Assembly: GCA_012838995.1 (NCBI GenBank) | Contig: DUOD01000014.1 | Location: 1 to 48,058, forward strand | DNA length: 48,058 bases | From: Clostridiales bacterium | GTDB lineage: Bacteria > Bacillota > Clostridia > DUOD01 | Direction: 5' to 3' | Part shown: piece by piece, positions 16,391-25,091 of the stretch | How positions within the stretch are numbered: the stretch's first letter is position 1 | Layout: every line of letters begins with the position of its first letter | Made by a program: the position numbers and the translations under genes | Notes under the pieces: generated by a model | The model's database searches: none | Told to the model about the DNA's origin: nothing | The model's input: only the letters and a program-made list of their open reading frames with translations

Positions 16391-18052
16391 ATGTCGCAAC
16401 TTATGGAAATCACCGTCGGTCAGCTGCTGGATAAAATGGCTGAGAAGTATCCTGACAAGGATGCCGTGGTATATCCCCTTGATAATGTACGGTATTCCTA
16501 CAGAGAGTTTAACGATATATGCGATAAGGTTGCAAGGGGTTTTATTAAAATGGGAATAAAAAAGGGTGATCACGTTGCCATATGGGCACCAAATTATCCC
16601 CAATGGCTGATCACGCAATTTGCTACCGCAAAAATAGGTGCGGTAATGGTTACGGTGAACACCAATTACAAGGTCTTTGAACTGGAATATCTTTTGAAAC
16701 AGTCGGATTCCACTACTTTGATATTAACGGACGGGTTTAAGGATTCTAACTATATACAGCATATATACAAATTGTGCCCGGAACTTAAATCGTGCAAGCC
16801 CGGACAATTAAACAGCCCTGAGTTTCCCTTTCTTAAAAACATCATATATATAGGCGATAAGAAATGGGAAGGAATGTATAATTGGGACGATTTATATACC
16901 ATGGCGGAGGATATAGACCAGAAGCAATTGGATGATATAAAAAAGACTTTGGATATTCACGATGTCATAAACATGCAATATACCTCCGGAACCACCGGTT
17001 TTCCCAAGGGAGTAATGTTGACCCATTATAATATAGTAAATAACGGTAATTTAATTGCCGACTGCATGAAACTGGGGCCAAAAGACAGATTGTGCATACC
17101 TGTACCTTTCTTCCATTGCTTTGGTTGCGTACTGGGCATAATGGCCTGTGTTACTAAAGGGGCTACCATTGTCTCGGTAAAATATTTTAAGCCGGAATGG
17201 GTAATGGAGGCCATACAGAGGGAAAGGTGTACCGGAGTACACGGCGTGCCCACCATGTTCATAGCCATTCTAGAACATCCGGATTTTGACAAATATGACT
17301 TTTCCTCTTTAAGGACGGGTATAATGGCCGGCTCGACCTGTCCTGAAAAGGTTATGAGTGCTGTCATCCATAAAATGGGTGCCTCTGAAATTACCATTGC
17401 CTATGGACAAACAGAGTCATCACCCGTTATGACCCAGACCAGAACGGACGATCCGATAGAACTGCGGGTGTCTACCGTAGGGCGTCCCCATCCCCATGTG
17501 GAAGTCAAGATAGTAGATCCCGAAACGGGGAAGGATCTACCGCCTGGCGTACCCGGAGAGATTGTAACCCGGGGCTACCATATCATGAAGGGATATTATA
17601 AAATGAAAGAAGCCACTGCGGAAGTAATCGATGAGGAAGGTTGGTTGCACACCGGTGATATTGGTGAGATGACGGAAGACGGGTATTTTAAGGTTACCGG
17701 ACGTTTAAAGGATATGATTATAAGAGGGGGAGAAAATATATATCCCCGGGAGATTGAAGAATTCCTATATACCCATCCGGCGGTTAAAGATGTACAGGTT
17801 GTAGGCGTCCCCAGCAGAATATACGGTGAAGAGGTGCTGGCATGTATAATACTAAAGGAAGGGGCAAGTGCCACCGAAGAGGAGATTATAGAATATACCA
17901 AAAAAGGACTGTCCCGGTTTAAGGCACCCAAGTATGTGAAATTTGTAGACCGGTATCCGCTGACTGCCAGTGGCAAGGTGCAGAAGTATAAGATACGAGA
18001 GCAGATGATAAAAGAATTAGGTTTGGAGGACGAAACAGAAGAATCTGTATAA
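16391..18052 (+). CDS. AMP-forming acyl-CoA synthetase under leucine T-box control
   Basis: 553 residues of the ANL superfamily: a carboxylic acid plus ATP and CoA give acyl-CoA, AMP and PPi. ATP-binding YTSGTTGFPKGVMLTH, the YGQTESSP segment, GRLKDMIIRGGENIYPREIE and the C-terminal catalytic Lys motif (LTASGKVQK) are intact. It resembles the medium/long-chain branch, but chain specificity cannot be read by eye. ATG 16391 is chosen: AAAGGAG lies 8 bases before it. The site is a tandem copy, since GAAAGGAGA occurs twice in 30 bases. It is monocistronic, directly behind the leucine T-box. That regulation, plus the VOR genes at 23789-26378, suggests a branched-chain acid such as isovalerate as substrate. 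Confidence 0.9.
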   Translation: MSQLMEITVGQLLDKMAEKYPDKDAVVYPLDNVRYSYREFNDICDKVARGFIKMGIKKGDHVAIWAPNYPQWLITQFATAKIGAVMVTVNTNYKVFELEYLLKQSDSTTLILTDGFKDSNYIQHIYKLCPELKSCKPGQLNSPEFPFLKNIIYIGDKKWEGMYNWDDLYTMAEDIDQKQLDDIKKTLDIHDVINMQYTSGTTGFPKGVMLTHYNIVNNGNLIADCMKLGPKDRLCIPVPFFHCFGCVLGIMACVTKGATIVSVKYFKPEWVMEAIQRERCTGVHGVPTMFIAILEHPDFDKYDFSSLRTGIMAGSTCPEKVMSAVIHKMGASEITIAYGQTESSPVMTQTRTDDPIELRVSTVGRPHPHVEVKIVDPETGKDLPPGVPGEIVTRGYHIMKGYYKMKEATAEVIDEEGWLHTGDIGEMTEDGYFKVTGRLKDMIIRGGENIYPREIEEFLYTHPAVKDVQVVGVPSRIYGEEVLACIILKEGASATEEEIIEYTKKGLSRFKAPKYVKFVDRYPLTASGKVQKYKIREQMIKELGLEDETEESV

Positions 18053-18310
18053 GTTTCGCCTATTTTTAAGGATTTGACGGTTTGGTGCATGTTGGGACAA
18101 TTACCGACCAAAACCCATCGGCTTTGGTAAAAGATTAACAGTGAAAACAGCGGTTATATCCGATCTGCCAAAGTTTTTGCCGGTATTCAGCTTCCGGGAC
18201 ATGGTTTTTGACTAAAATAATATTAGGTTATAACAAATAAAGTAATAAAGATAACATAGTCTTGGATAAAGAAAATGATATGGGAAACAATATTTCCAGG
18301 AGGTGATTGA

Positions 18311-18610
18311 GTGGCCATACTGGAAATTAGCATAACGCCGCTGGGTACCGAGGGGGCAAGCTTTAGCAGTTATGTTTCGGATGCTTGTAAGGTTGTAAAG
18401 GATAGGGGGCTGAAATATCAGATTACTCCTACTGCAACCATTATAGAAGGCAATGTGGACGATCTTATGGAAATAGCAAAAAAGATGCATCAAACGCCTT
18501 TTGATAGGGGAGTTAATAGGGTAATTACAAATATAACAATCGACGAACGAATCGATAAGAATATGGACCTGGGAAACCAGGTGCAATCCGTTACCAAAAC
18601 CATGATGTAG
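18311..18610 (+). CDS. MTH1187/YqgV-family thiamine-binding protein
   Basis: 99 residues. The opening MAILEISITPLG, the central TPTATIIEGNVDDLMEIAKKM and the end with RVITNITIDERID are typical of the MTH1187 (DUF77) ferredoxin-like fold, whose members bind thiamine or a related pyrimidine and form tetramers. It is cytoplasmic. Its role is not well settled; it may buffer or sense thiamine. The start is GTG 18311 with AGGAGGTGA close upstream. It is separated from the acyl-CoA synthetase by 258 bases with no recognisable feature, and a terminator follows at once. Confidence 0.85.
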   Translation: MAILEISITPLGTEGASFSSYVSDACKVVKDRGLKYQITPTATIIEGNVDDLMEIAKKMHQTPFDRGVNRVITNITIDERIDKNMDLGNQVQSVTKTMM

Positions 18611-18614
18611 CCTA

Positions 18615-18650
18615 TAGGAGTTCCCGCACTTGGGAACTCCTAAATTTTGG
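18615..18650 (+). terminator. terminator between convergent genes
   Basis: TAGGAGTTCCC (18615-18625) pairs perfectly with GGGAACTCCTA (18632-18642) around a 6-base loop, followed by AATTTTGG. It lies five bases after the thiamine-binding gene and faces bioY. Confidence 0.7.
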
Positions 18651-18666
18651 GTAATCTTTAGCAATA

Positions 18667-19224
18667 TTAATTTCTTATTAGGCGAATATGGGGGTTTATT
18701 TTGGTTGTAATCATTGAAGCCGCCAATGATTTTAGTATATCACCGGGGATAAATATAACTACACCCTTCCATAAAATACTGCTCACTGATAAAGGGCTGT
18801 TGTTTATTATATTGCTAATTATCCATAGATGAAAAACCCCTGTTCCGTAATAAATGGCCATGCCTAATATACAGCACAAAAACAATTTATATATTCTGTA
18901 TTTAGAGTAGGAAAGTTTTTCGGTAAGCTTTCCCACTATAAAGGCAGATATGGCAAAACCGGCAATATATCCAAAGGTAGGATGGAGGATATAGCCGGGT
19001 CCGGCTCCGTAGGCAAAAACGGGTATTCCTATAAGGCCAATAAATATGTACAATAATTGGCTGATTAAGGCTGCCCGAGAACCCAGCAGCAGGGAGGACA
19101 TTAGTACAAAGAGCGTTTGAAGGGTTATGGGTACCGGAGGCAAGGGTACTTTTATAAATGCGCCGACGGCTGTAAGTGCAGTAAATAAGGCTATTAACAT
19201 CATCTGCTTAACGGACAGTTTCAT
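18667..19224 (-). CDS. bioY: BioY, biotin uptake S component of an ECF transporter
   Basis: 185 residues with about 6 hydrophobic segments. BioY motifs are clear: ALFTALTAVGAFIKVPLPPVPITLQT near the start (quoted in part: VPLPPVPITLQT), GSRAALISQLLYIFIGL, and GPGYILHPTFGYIAGF. It captures biotin at the membrane and works alone or with a shared EcfAAT module, which is not in the window. ATG 19224 is chosen because GGAGGAACC lies just upstream; the frame is open 13 codons further but without a site. A BirA-type operator sits in its promoter region, so it should be repressed when biotin is plentiful. Confidence 0.92.
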   Translation of the reverse strand: MKLSVKQMMLIALFTALTAVGAFIKVPLPPVPITLQTLFVLMSSLLLGSRAALISQLLYIFIGLIGIPVFAYGAGPGYILHPTFGYIAGFAISAFIVGKLTEKLSYSKYRIYKLFLCCILGMAIYYGTGVFHLWIISNIINNSPLSVSSILWKGVVIFIPGDILKSLAASMITTKINPHIRLIRN

Positions 19225-19241
19225 GTTGGTTCCTCCCACTA

Positions 19242-19273
19242 TTGTAAACCTACATATAAACATAAGTTTACAA
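19242..19273 (-). promoter_or_regulatory. BirA-type biotin operator
   Basis: Inverted repeat TTGTAAAC (19242-19249) and GTTTACAA (19266-19273) with a 16-base spacer, the known form of BirA sites in Firmicutes. On the minus strand a TTGACA (near 19298) and a TAAAAT -10 lie just upstream, so the operator covers the transcription start of bioY. Confidence 0.8.
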
Positions 19274-19523
19274 AGATTTTATTATAAGGGCAGGGATGAT
19301 GTCAATACATTTTTGGTTGTGCATTTGGGCCAGAGGTTACATTTTACCGTTATCAGCGGCACGTATAGCATTAAGTATTACAGTTCTTTGGCAGATTATA
19401 AATCTTCGGTCTTGTTCAAATAACCAATGACTGGTATAATTTAGACAGCTATCGACATCGTGTTTTCGTTTTTTGTTTATGATCCATTAATAAACAAATT
19501 TAAGTAAAGAAGGTGATTGTCAG

Positions 19524-20333
19524 TTGATACCTGTTATAAAGGTTGAGGGACGCGGCTTGGCCGAGGCTTATGAGAAAGCCTTAATAGAGCTTTACCGCCA
19601 CGGTATGGAAATCCCCACCGACTATGATAAGGAAGGGGACAAGAAAAGCAAGGACTGTACCATGATAATATTGGTTAAGGAACCTTTATCGGAACCCATG
19701 ATCCACCGATGCTTTCCGGGTGGACTGGAGGATTTGGAAGAGTACCGGCAAGAGGTTTTGGACGGTATAAAGGACGAATTTGTAAGGAATTTGAATGATC
19801 CTGACGATAAGAGATGGTTATATACATATCATCAGCGGTTATCCCATCAGTTTCCCCGGGTACTTGCCGAACTGGCGAGGAATCCCTTTACCAGACGGGC
19901 TAATATGACCACCTGGTTGGCAGACAGCGACATTGAGAGCGAGGATCCGCCCTGCTTGCAGAGAATATGGTTGCGCTGTACCCAGCAAGATGATATCAAA
20001 TACTTGAACATGCATGTGTCCATGAGGTCCAATGATGCTTTTAAAGCCAGTTTTATGAATATGTTTGCCTTTATTATGCTCCAAAAACGGTTTGCCGATC
20101 AGTTGTCCGATATTTTAAATGAGCCCGTTAAGGTTGGACAGTACTTGCATATGGCTGACAGTTTCCACATTTATGGCTGCGATCTGGAGCAGTTTGAACA
20201 GCTATTTTTGAAATCTTTGAAAAACAGAAGCTTTGAAAATAGGACATACACCTATGAATTCTGTAAACCTTTTTTCGAAGAAGCAAAGGCCAAGATCAAA
20301 GAAAAAATAGCAAGGATGAGAGACGGAATCTAA
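19524..20333 (+). CDS. thymidylate-synthase-like protein (archaeal TysY-like)
   Basis: 269 residues. The C-terminal two thirds follow thymidylate synthase closely: R124-R125 before a Trp segment (the phosphate-binding arginines from the other subunit), catalytic C144 in EDPPCLQ, R168-S169-x-D171, N179 in the place of the Asn that selects dUMP over dCMP, and D212...H215-x-Y217 (ADSFHIY). Classical TS has GD-x-H-x-Y; here there is one extra residue (Phe). The head is unlike bacterial ThyA and nearer to archaeal TysY. A role in making dTMP from dUMP is likely but unproven. The start is TTG 19524 with AAGGTGAT upstream. Confidence 0.7.
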   Translation: MIPVIKVEGRGLAEAYEKALIELYRHGMEIPTDYDKEGDKKSKDCTMIILVKEPLSEPMIHRCFPGGLEDLEEYRQEVLDGIKDEFVRNLNDPDDKRWLYTYHQRLSHQFPRVLAELARNPFTRRANMTTWLADSDIESEDPPCLQRIWLRCTQQDDIKYLNMHVSMRSNDAFKASFMNMFAFIMLQKRFADQLSDILNEPVKVGQYLHMADSFHIYGCDLEQFEQLFLKSLKNRSFENRTYTYEFCKPFFEEAKAKIKEKIARMRDGI

Positions 20334-20364
20334 TGGCCGGCGGCCATTAGATTCCGTTGTTTTT
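20323..20364 (+). terminator. strong terminator overlapping the stop codon
   Basis: A 16-bp perfect stem, ACGGAATCTAATGGCC (20323-20338) with its complement at 20342-20357, three-base loop, then GTTTTT. The TAA stop at 20331-20333 lies inside the 5' arm, so terminating ribosomes cover half of the hairpin. Confidence 0.85.
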
Positions 20365-20640
20365 AATTTTCCAAAGTTTTGTTTTTCTTAATCGTGGTTC
20401 TAGACTTAAAACCATTGTTTTTCCATAACGGCTTCCAACAAAATCACGGCTTTCAAAAATTCTGACAATGCTGGTTTTCATTTAAACAGATCAATGTCTT
20501 GGCTGTTTAGCTTGTCGCTAGAAATAAATAATTAAATTTTATCATGGGTATTTTTCTACGCATGTTAAAAATTATTGTTTTTAACAATACCGTAAGTATT
20601 ATATAATAATTTTTAGGTTGGATTATGAAACATGGGGATT
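20365..20640. other. gene-free stretch upstream of cdaA
   Basis: AT-rich; no supported gene on either strand and no RNA motif that I recognise. Short ATTGTTTTTAA-type repeats occur but nothing longer. Confidence 0.4.
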
Positions 20641-20650
20641 TGGGGATATA

Positions 20651-20679
20651 TTGTAATAACAGCGGGCATGGAATATAAT
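20651..20679 (+). promoter_or_regulatory. promoter of cdaA-cdaR
   Basis: -35 TTGTAA (20651-20656), 17-base spacer, -10 TATAAT (20674-20679), about 100 bases before the cdaA start. Confidence 0.55.
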
Positions 20680-20780
20680 AACAGTAGTTAAAGAGTATAC
20701 TATTGTTAAATTTCCAATTCAAGGCTTTTATACATAAAGCTGGTTGCATGCACCAGTTATTGTAATGATGGGGTGAAAAT

Positions 20781-21623
20781 ATGTGGCAAAATCTCTGGGA
20801 CACAATTTCTATGTTTAGGTTGCGAGATGTGATAGACATCTTAATTGTAGCCTATGTATTATATAGATTCCTGGTTCTGATAAAAGAGACAAGGGCTGCT
20901 CAAGTTTTGAAGGGACTGGCTGTGCTGCTTATAGCCACCAAGGTAACCGAATGGCTGAAGCTTAATACCATTAACTGGCTTTTGTCCAATGCCATGACTG
21001 TGGGTGTAATCGCACTGCTTATAGTGTTTCAACCTGAGCTTAGAAGGGCTTTAGAACATATAGGCAGGGGACGTTTTTTTAACAGTGCGATTTTTATGCC
21101 GGACGAAAAAAAGTTTACCAAAGTTATTAATGAAATAACCCAGACGGTGCAAAATCTGGCCAGAAATAAAATAGGTGCTCTTATAGTAATAGAGCGTAAA
21201 ACCGGGATAAGTGATGTGGTAGAAACGGGGGTAAGAATAAACGGAACGGTATCCAGTGAGCTTTTATTTAATATTTTTGCACCTAATACCCCACTCCATG
21301 ACGGGGCTGTGATAATAAGGGAAGATCAAATATTGGCTGCCGGATGTTTTCTACCTCTTACCGAAAATCCAAATCTGAGCAAGCAATTAGGTACCCGTCA
21401 CCGAGCCGGTTTGGGCATTTCTGAAGTTTCGGATGCCATTTCTATTATAGTATCGGAGGAGACAGGCATTGTGTCCTTGGCTAAGGACGGCAAGCTTACG
21501 CGTTACTTGGATGCCAAGGGTTTGAGGGATATATTGAATGATATTTTCGGTAAAAACGTTGAAAGCAACCCCCTTAAGATAAGGAGGTGGAGAATCAAAA
21601 ATGATAGACATGTTAAAAAATAA
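20781..21623 (+). CDS. cdaA: CdaA, membrane diadenylate cyclase
   Basis: 280 residues. Three hydrophobic segments in the first ~90 residues anchor it in the membrane; a DAC domain follows with the catalytic LHDGAVII and GTRHRAGLG motifs (the DGA and RHR signatures) intact. It makes c-di-AMP from two ATP, a messenger for potassium, osmotic and wall homeostasis. ATG 20781 has GGGGTG upstream. It overlaps cdaR by 23 bases, so the two are co-translated. In most Firmicutes glmM follows as third gene; here it does not. Confidence 0.95.
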   Translation: MWQNLWDTISMFRLRDVIDILIVAYVLYRFLVLIKETRAAQVLKGLAVLLIATKVTEWLKLNTINWLLSNAMTVGVIALLIVFQPELRRALEHIGRGRFFNSAIFMPDEKKFTKVINEITQTVQNLARNKIGALIVIERKTGISDVVETGVRINGTVSSELLFNIFAPNTPLHDGAVIIREDQILAAGCFLPLTENPNLSKQLGTRHRAGLGISEVSDAISIIVSEETGIVSLAKDGKLTRYLDAKGLRDILNDIFGKNVESNPLKIRRWRIKNDRHVKK

Positions 21624-22821
21624 TCTGGCTTTAAAAGTAATATCGGTATTATTTGCCATAATACTATGGGCTTATGTGGTCAGCGAGCAAAACCCTATTT
21701 CAACCAAGATGTTAAGGGGAATAGATGTAAGTATACAAGGCATTACCGCCCTTGCCGCCAATAATCTTACAATAATAAATGAAGAGGATTATACTGTGGA
21801 TGTAAGAATCAGCGGGCGACGTAATGACATAATAAATATCAAGCCGTCTGATGTAAGGGCGGTAGTTAAAGTAGAGCACATAAATGCAAAGGGAACGGTT
21901 TCTCTACCTGTTTCAATAAGTGGGTTGCCGGAAAACGTAGAGATAATGAACACCGAGCCTTCATCCATTGAGTTGGAAATAGATAATGTCGTTGAGGTCC
22001 AGGTTCCCGTTGAATTAAGGGTAAGCGGTTCACCAAAGCGGGGCTATATAATGGGCCAGCATTCCATAGAACCTGACGAGATTCGGGTGCGAGGTCCTGA
22101 AAGTTTGGTAACGAAAATTAAGTTAGCCGTAGCTGAGATAAATATAGACGGTTCCGCCGATGTTGTCATAAGAACGGTACCCATCCAGCTATTGGACGGT
22201 GAAAATAACCAAATTTCTGAAGGCGTAGAAATGAAAAAGGAATTTGTAACGGTGCGGCAGGACATATTGTTTACCAAAGACGTTAACATAACGCCCAATA
22301 TTAAAGAATCGATCAATGATGATTATTTGGTGTCCAGCATAACGGTAACGCCGAGAACTCTGAAAATTGCCGGGAGAAGAAATGTATTGAACGATATTAC
22401 CGAAATATTGACAGAACCCATAAACCTAGATTGGATAACCCAGGACACCGTAATAGATGTGGGTTTAATAATTCCTTCACGGGTAACTTTGTTAGATGAA
22501 ATCAATAGGGTAAAGATTACAGTAAAAGTTGAAGAGAAACAACAACAACATACCATAACCGTGAACACCATCAATATAAATAATATTGAAGAAGGATATG
22601 TTAGCGAAATCCCGCCCACACCGGTAGTAGTTACCTTCAACGGTCTGGTAAGCAAAGTGAAAGGCATAACGGAAGATGGAATCAGCGTATACGTTGACGG
22701 AGCGGGACTAGAGCCCGGAATTCACCGCCTACCTATAAATGCCCAGCTTCCTGAAGGCTTGGAGTTAATAGACTTTAACCCTAAGGAAGTGGATGTAACA
22801 ATTAAACCTTCGGAAGAATAG
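21601..22821 (+). CDS. cdaR: CdaR (YbbR-domain regulator of CdaA)
   Basis: 406 residues. One N-terminal membrane segment (about 8-27, ending WAYVVSEQNP) is followed by an extracytoplasmic part made of about four YbbR repeats, recognisable by recurring 'V-P-V' and 'PxxVxVxGP' patterns (EVQVPVELRVSG, RVRGPESLV). It binds CdaA and tunes c-di-AMP synthesis. ATG 21601 has AAGGAGGTGG upstream, inside the end of cdaA. A terminator follows. Confidence 0.93.
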   Translation: MIDMLKNNLALKVISVLFAIILWAYVVSEQNPISTKMLRGIDVSIQGITALAANNLTIINEEDYTVDVRISGRRNDIINIKPSDVRAVVKVEHINAKGTVSLPVSISGLPENVEIMNTEPSSIELEIDNVVEVQVPVELRVSGSPKRGYIMGQHSIEPDEIRVRGPESLVTKIKLAVAEINIDGSADVVIRTVPIQLLDGENNQISEGVEMKKEFVTVRQDILFTKDVNITPNIKESINDDYLVSSITVTPRTLKIAGRRNVLNDITEILTEPINLDWITQDTVIDVGLIIPSRVTLLDEINRVKITVKVEEKQQQHTITVNTININNIEEGYVSEIPPTPVVVTFNGLVSKVKGITEDGISVYVDGAGLEPGIHRLPINAQLPEGLELIDFNPKEVDVTIKPSEE

Positions 22822-22864
22822 GGTGGTGTGACTATATCGTAAAGATAATGTGCACAGGATTATT

Positions 22865-22905
22865 AAAGGGGTGTCATAAAATCGTTTTGTGATGCCCTTT
22901 TTATT
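22865..22905 (+). terminator. terminator after cdaR
   Basis: AAAGGG...TCATAAAA pairs with TTTTGTGA...CCCTTT (22865-22900), followed by TTATTT. Confidence 0.7.
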
Positions 22906-23075
22906 TGTTAACATTTTGGTGCCTTAACGATTTATGGCATGCAGGACAAAAGGAAAAGTCGTTTATTGCACGTAAAGTGCATATAAAGACCCAAGGTGTA
23001 TTAATACTAGCAGCCTTCCATGGTATGTGTTATAATATAAGCTGTATTTTATTATGTTGGAAAGCAAGGTTAGGC

Positions 23076-23744
23076 ATGGGAAAGGAAAGGGTGAATATAT
23101 TTACAGGACACTTTGGCAGCGGTAAAACCGAGTTATCTATTAATTATGCCCTGACGTTAAAGGAAACCCATGAAAAAGTAGCAATAGTGGATTTGGATAT
23201 AGTAAATCCTTTTTTCAGGACGTCGGAACAAAGGGATATGCTGGTGGGTAACGGCATAAGGGTTATTATGCCCAATTTTGCCAACAGTACAGTAGATGTG
23301 CCTTCACTTCCCCCCGATATACTGTCGGTACTGGAAAATAAATGCTGGCAGGTAGTTTTGGATGTGGGAGGCGATGATTTGGGGGCCAGGGTTTTGGGTA
23401 GGTATTACCACCATCTAACCCGGTCGGGTTATAGAATGTTTTATGTAATCAATACAAAACGACCGTTGTCCGATACGGCTGAAACCATAGTGGACATGTT
23501 GAGACAGATTGAAGACAGTTCCAGGCTCAAGGTTACCGACCTGGTGAACAATACAAACCTGTCCTATCAGACCCGGGCCTGTGATATAATAGATGGGCAG
23601 AACATTGTCAATGAGGTGTCAAAAATCACAGGACTTCCCGTTACAATGGTTACCGGCACTGAAAACATTTTAAGGCAATTGCCCAGGGGATATCGACATT
23701 TGGTTTTTCCGATGAAGCTATACATGAAGCCACCATGGAATTAA
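23076..23744 (+). CDS. SIMIBI-type P-loop ATPase upstream of the VOR genes
   Basis: 222 residues with Walker A GHFGSGKTE at about residues 9-17, a DLDIVNPFFRT segment in the place of the second switch, and LDVGGDD further on. This is the MinD/CobB/NifH-like class of nucleotide-binding proteins. ATG 23076 is chosen because a TATAAT at about 23031 lies inside the longer open frame and AAGG precedes the ATG. It lies 44 bases before the ferredoxin subunit of the oxidoreductase with no terminator between, so it is probably in the same operon. A role in cofactor or cluster handling for that enzyme is possible but unproven. Confidence 0.75.
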   Translation: MGKERVNIFTGHFGSGKTELSINYALTLKETHEKVAIVDLDIVNPFFRTSEQRDMLVGNGIRVIMPNFANSTVDVPSLPPDILSVLENKCWQVVLDVGGDDLGARVLGRYYHHLTRSGYRMFYVINTKRPLSDTAETIVDMLRQIEDSSRLKVTDLVNNTNLSYQTRACDIIDGQNIVNEVSKITGLPVTMVTGTENILRQLPRGYRHLVFPMKLYMKPPWN

Positions 23745-23788
23745 ACAGGCTGTAATATATCGATAGCAAAGCAAAAGGAGTGGAGATA

Positions 23789-23995
23789 ATGCCCAAGGTT
23801 ACATTCAAGGAAGATTTGTGTAAGGGTTGTGAATTATGTACTACAGTTTGTCCAAGAGGTATAGTTACCATTGCCAAGGACAGGATCAATAAAAAGGGAT
23901 ACAATCCCGCCATTGTTACAGATATGGACAAATGTACGGGTTGTGCATTTTGTGCCCGCATATGTCCCGATGTTGTAATAGAAGTAGAAAAATGA
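23789..23995 (+). CDS. vorD: 2-oxoacid:ferredoxin oxidoreductase, ferredoxin (delta) subunit
   Basis: 68 residues with two [4Fe-4S] motifs: CKGCELCTTVCP at about 12-23 and CTGCAFCARICP at about 49-60. This is the electron-transfer subunit, passing electrons from the TPP subunit to external ferredoxin. ATG 23789 has GGAGTGGAGAT upstream. First of four genes in the order delta-alpha-beta-gamma, closely packed. Confidence 0.92.
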   Translation: MPKVTFKEDLCKGCELCTTVCPRGIVTIAKDRINKKGYNPAIVTDMDKCTGCAFCARICPDVVIEVEK

Positions 23996-24020
23996 AGAAA
24001 TGTATTTAGGAGGTTAATAT

Positions 24021-25091
24021 ATGGCTGAAAAAGTGCTTATGAAAGGTAACGAGGCTATAGGCGAAGCAGCCATTCAAGCCGGGTGTAAATATTTCTTCGG
24101 GTACCCTATTACACCTCAAAACGAGATCCCGGCTTACATGGCAAAGAAACTGCCCAAGGTGGGCGGTTGTTTTGTGCAGGCAGAAAGCGAAATAGCCGCT
24201 ATAAATATGGTATATGGTGCAGCCGGAGCGGGTGCCCGGGTGATGACTTCATCATCCAGTCCGGGAATCAGCTTAAAGCAGGAGGGGATTTCTTATATAG
24301 CCGGCGCGGAACTGCCCTGTTTGGTGGTTAACATTGTTCGAGGCGGTCCGGGGCTGGGCGGTATTCAACCGGCCCAATCGGATTATTTTCAGGCCACCAG
24401 AGGCGGCGGGCACGGTGATTACAGAATGGTAGTCCTTGCGCCTTCGACTGTTCAAGAGGCGGTGGATCTCGTTATGGACGGTTTTGATATAGCCGATATG
24501 TACAGGAACCCTGTTTTACTGTTAGGTGACGGCATGCTGGGTCAGATGATGGAGCCTGTGGAGTTTAAGGAAAGAAAACCCAGGCAGTTGCCCGAAAAGA
24601 CCTGGGCTGCCACAGGATGGAAGGGAGACAGGCCCAGAAGTGTAATAAATTCGCTGTTTATTGACCCGGCGGAACTGGAAAGGCATAATATAAAACTTCA
24701 GGCCAAATACGACACCATAGAGAAAGAAGAAGTAAGATATGAAGCTTATAATACCGAAGGTGCCCAGGTTATAATAGCTTCATACGGCACCACGTCGAGG
24801 ATAGTTAAAAATGTTATAGACGATGCTGCCCGGGAAGGAATTAAGATAGGCCTGATACGGCCCATAACTTTGTGGCCCTTCCCCAAGGAGATATTTGCAA
24901 AGGTTGTTGGGCAGCAAACCGTTAAGGCCGTCTTAGCCGTGGAAATGAGTTTGGGACAGATGGTGGACGATGTTAGATTGGCGGTTAACGGACAAAAGCC
25001 CGTTTATTTCTATGGCCGTACCGGAGGCATGGTACCCCGTCCTGATGACATACTAAGGCAGGTCAAAATGATACTGGGGGGTGAAGCGTAA
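24021..25091 (+). CDS. vorB: 2-oxoacid:ferredoxin oxidoreductase, alpha subunit (VorB type)
   Basis: 356 residues. The start ([18 protein letters not shown], then [18 protein letters not shown]) and the central [21 protein letters not shown] (in part: [13 protein letters not shown]) closely match subunits named VorB, the 3-methyl-2-oxobutanoate (branched-chain) enzyme, as I remember them. It takes 2-oxoacid plus CoA plus oxidised ferredoxin to acyl-CoA plus CO2, and can run in reverse. 2-oxoglutarate-type KorA proteins are close relatives, so the substrate is not certain. ATG 24021 has AGGAGG upstream. Its stop overlaps the next start by one base. Confidence 0.9.
   Translation: MAEKVLMKGNEAIGEAAIQAGCKYFFGYPITPQNEIPAYMAKKLPKVGGCFVQAESEIAAINMVYGAAGAGARVMTSSSSPGISLKQEGISYIAGAELPCLVVNIVRGGPGLGGIQPAQSDYFQATRGGGHGDYRMVVLAPSTVQEAVDLVMDGFDIADMYRNPVLLLGDGMLGQMMEPVEFKERKPRQLPEKTWAATGWKGDRPRSVINSLFIDPAELERHNIKLQAKYDTIEKEEVRYEAYNTEGAQVIIASYGTTSRIVKNVIDDAAREGIKIGLIRPITLWPFPKEIFAKVVGQQTVKAVLAVEMSLGQMVDDVRLAVNGQKPVYFYGRTGGMVPRPDDILRQVKMILGGEA

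Noticed and set aside
15962-16618. 218-residue minus-strand frame
   Set aside because: It runs antisense through the T-box leader and the start of the acyl-CoA synthetase gene; both are clearly functional on the plus strand.
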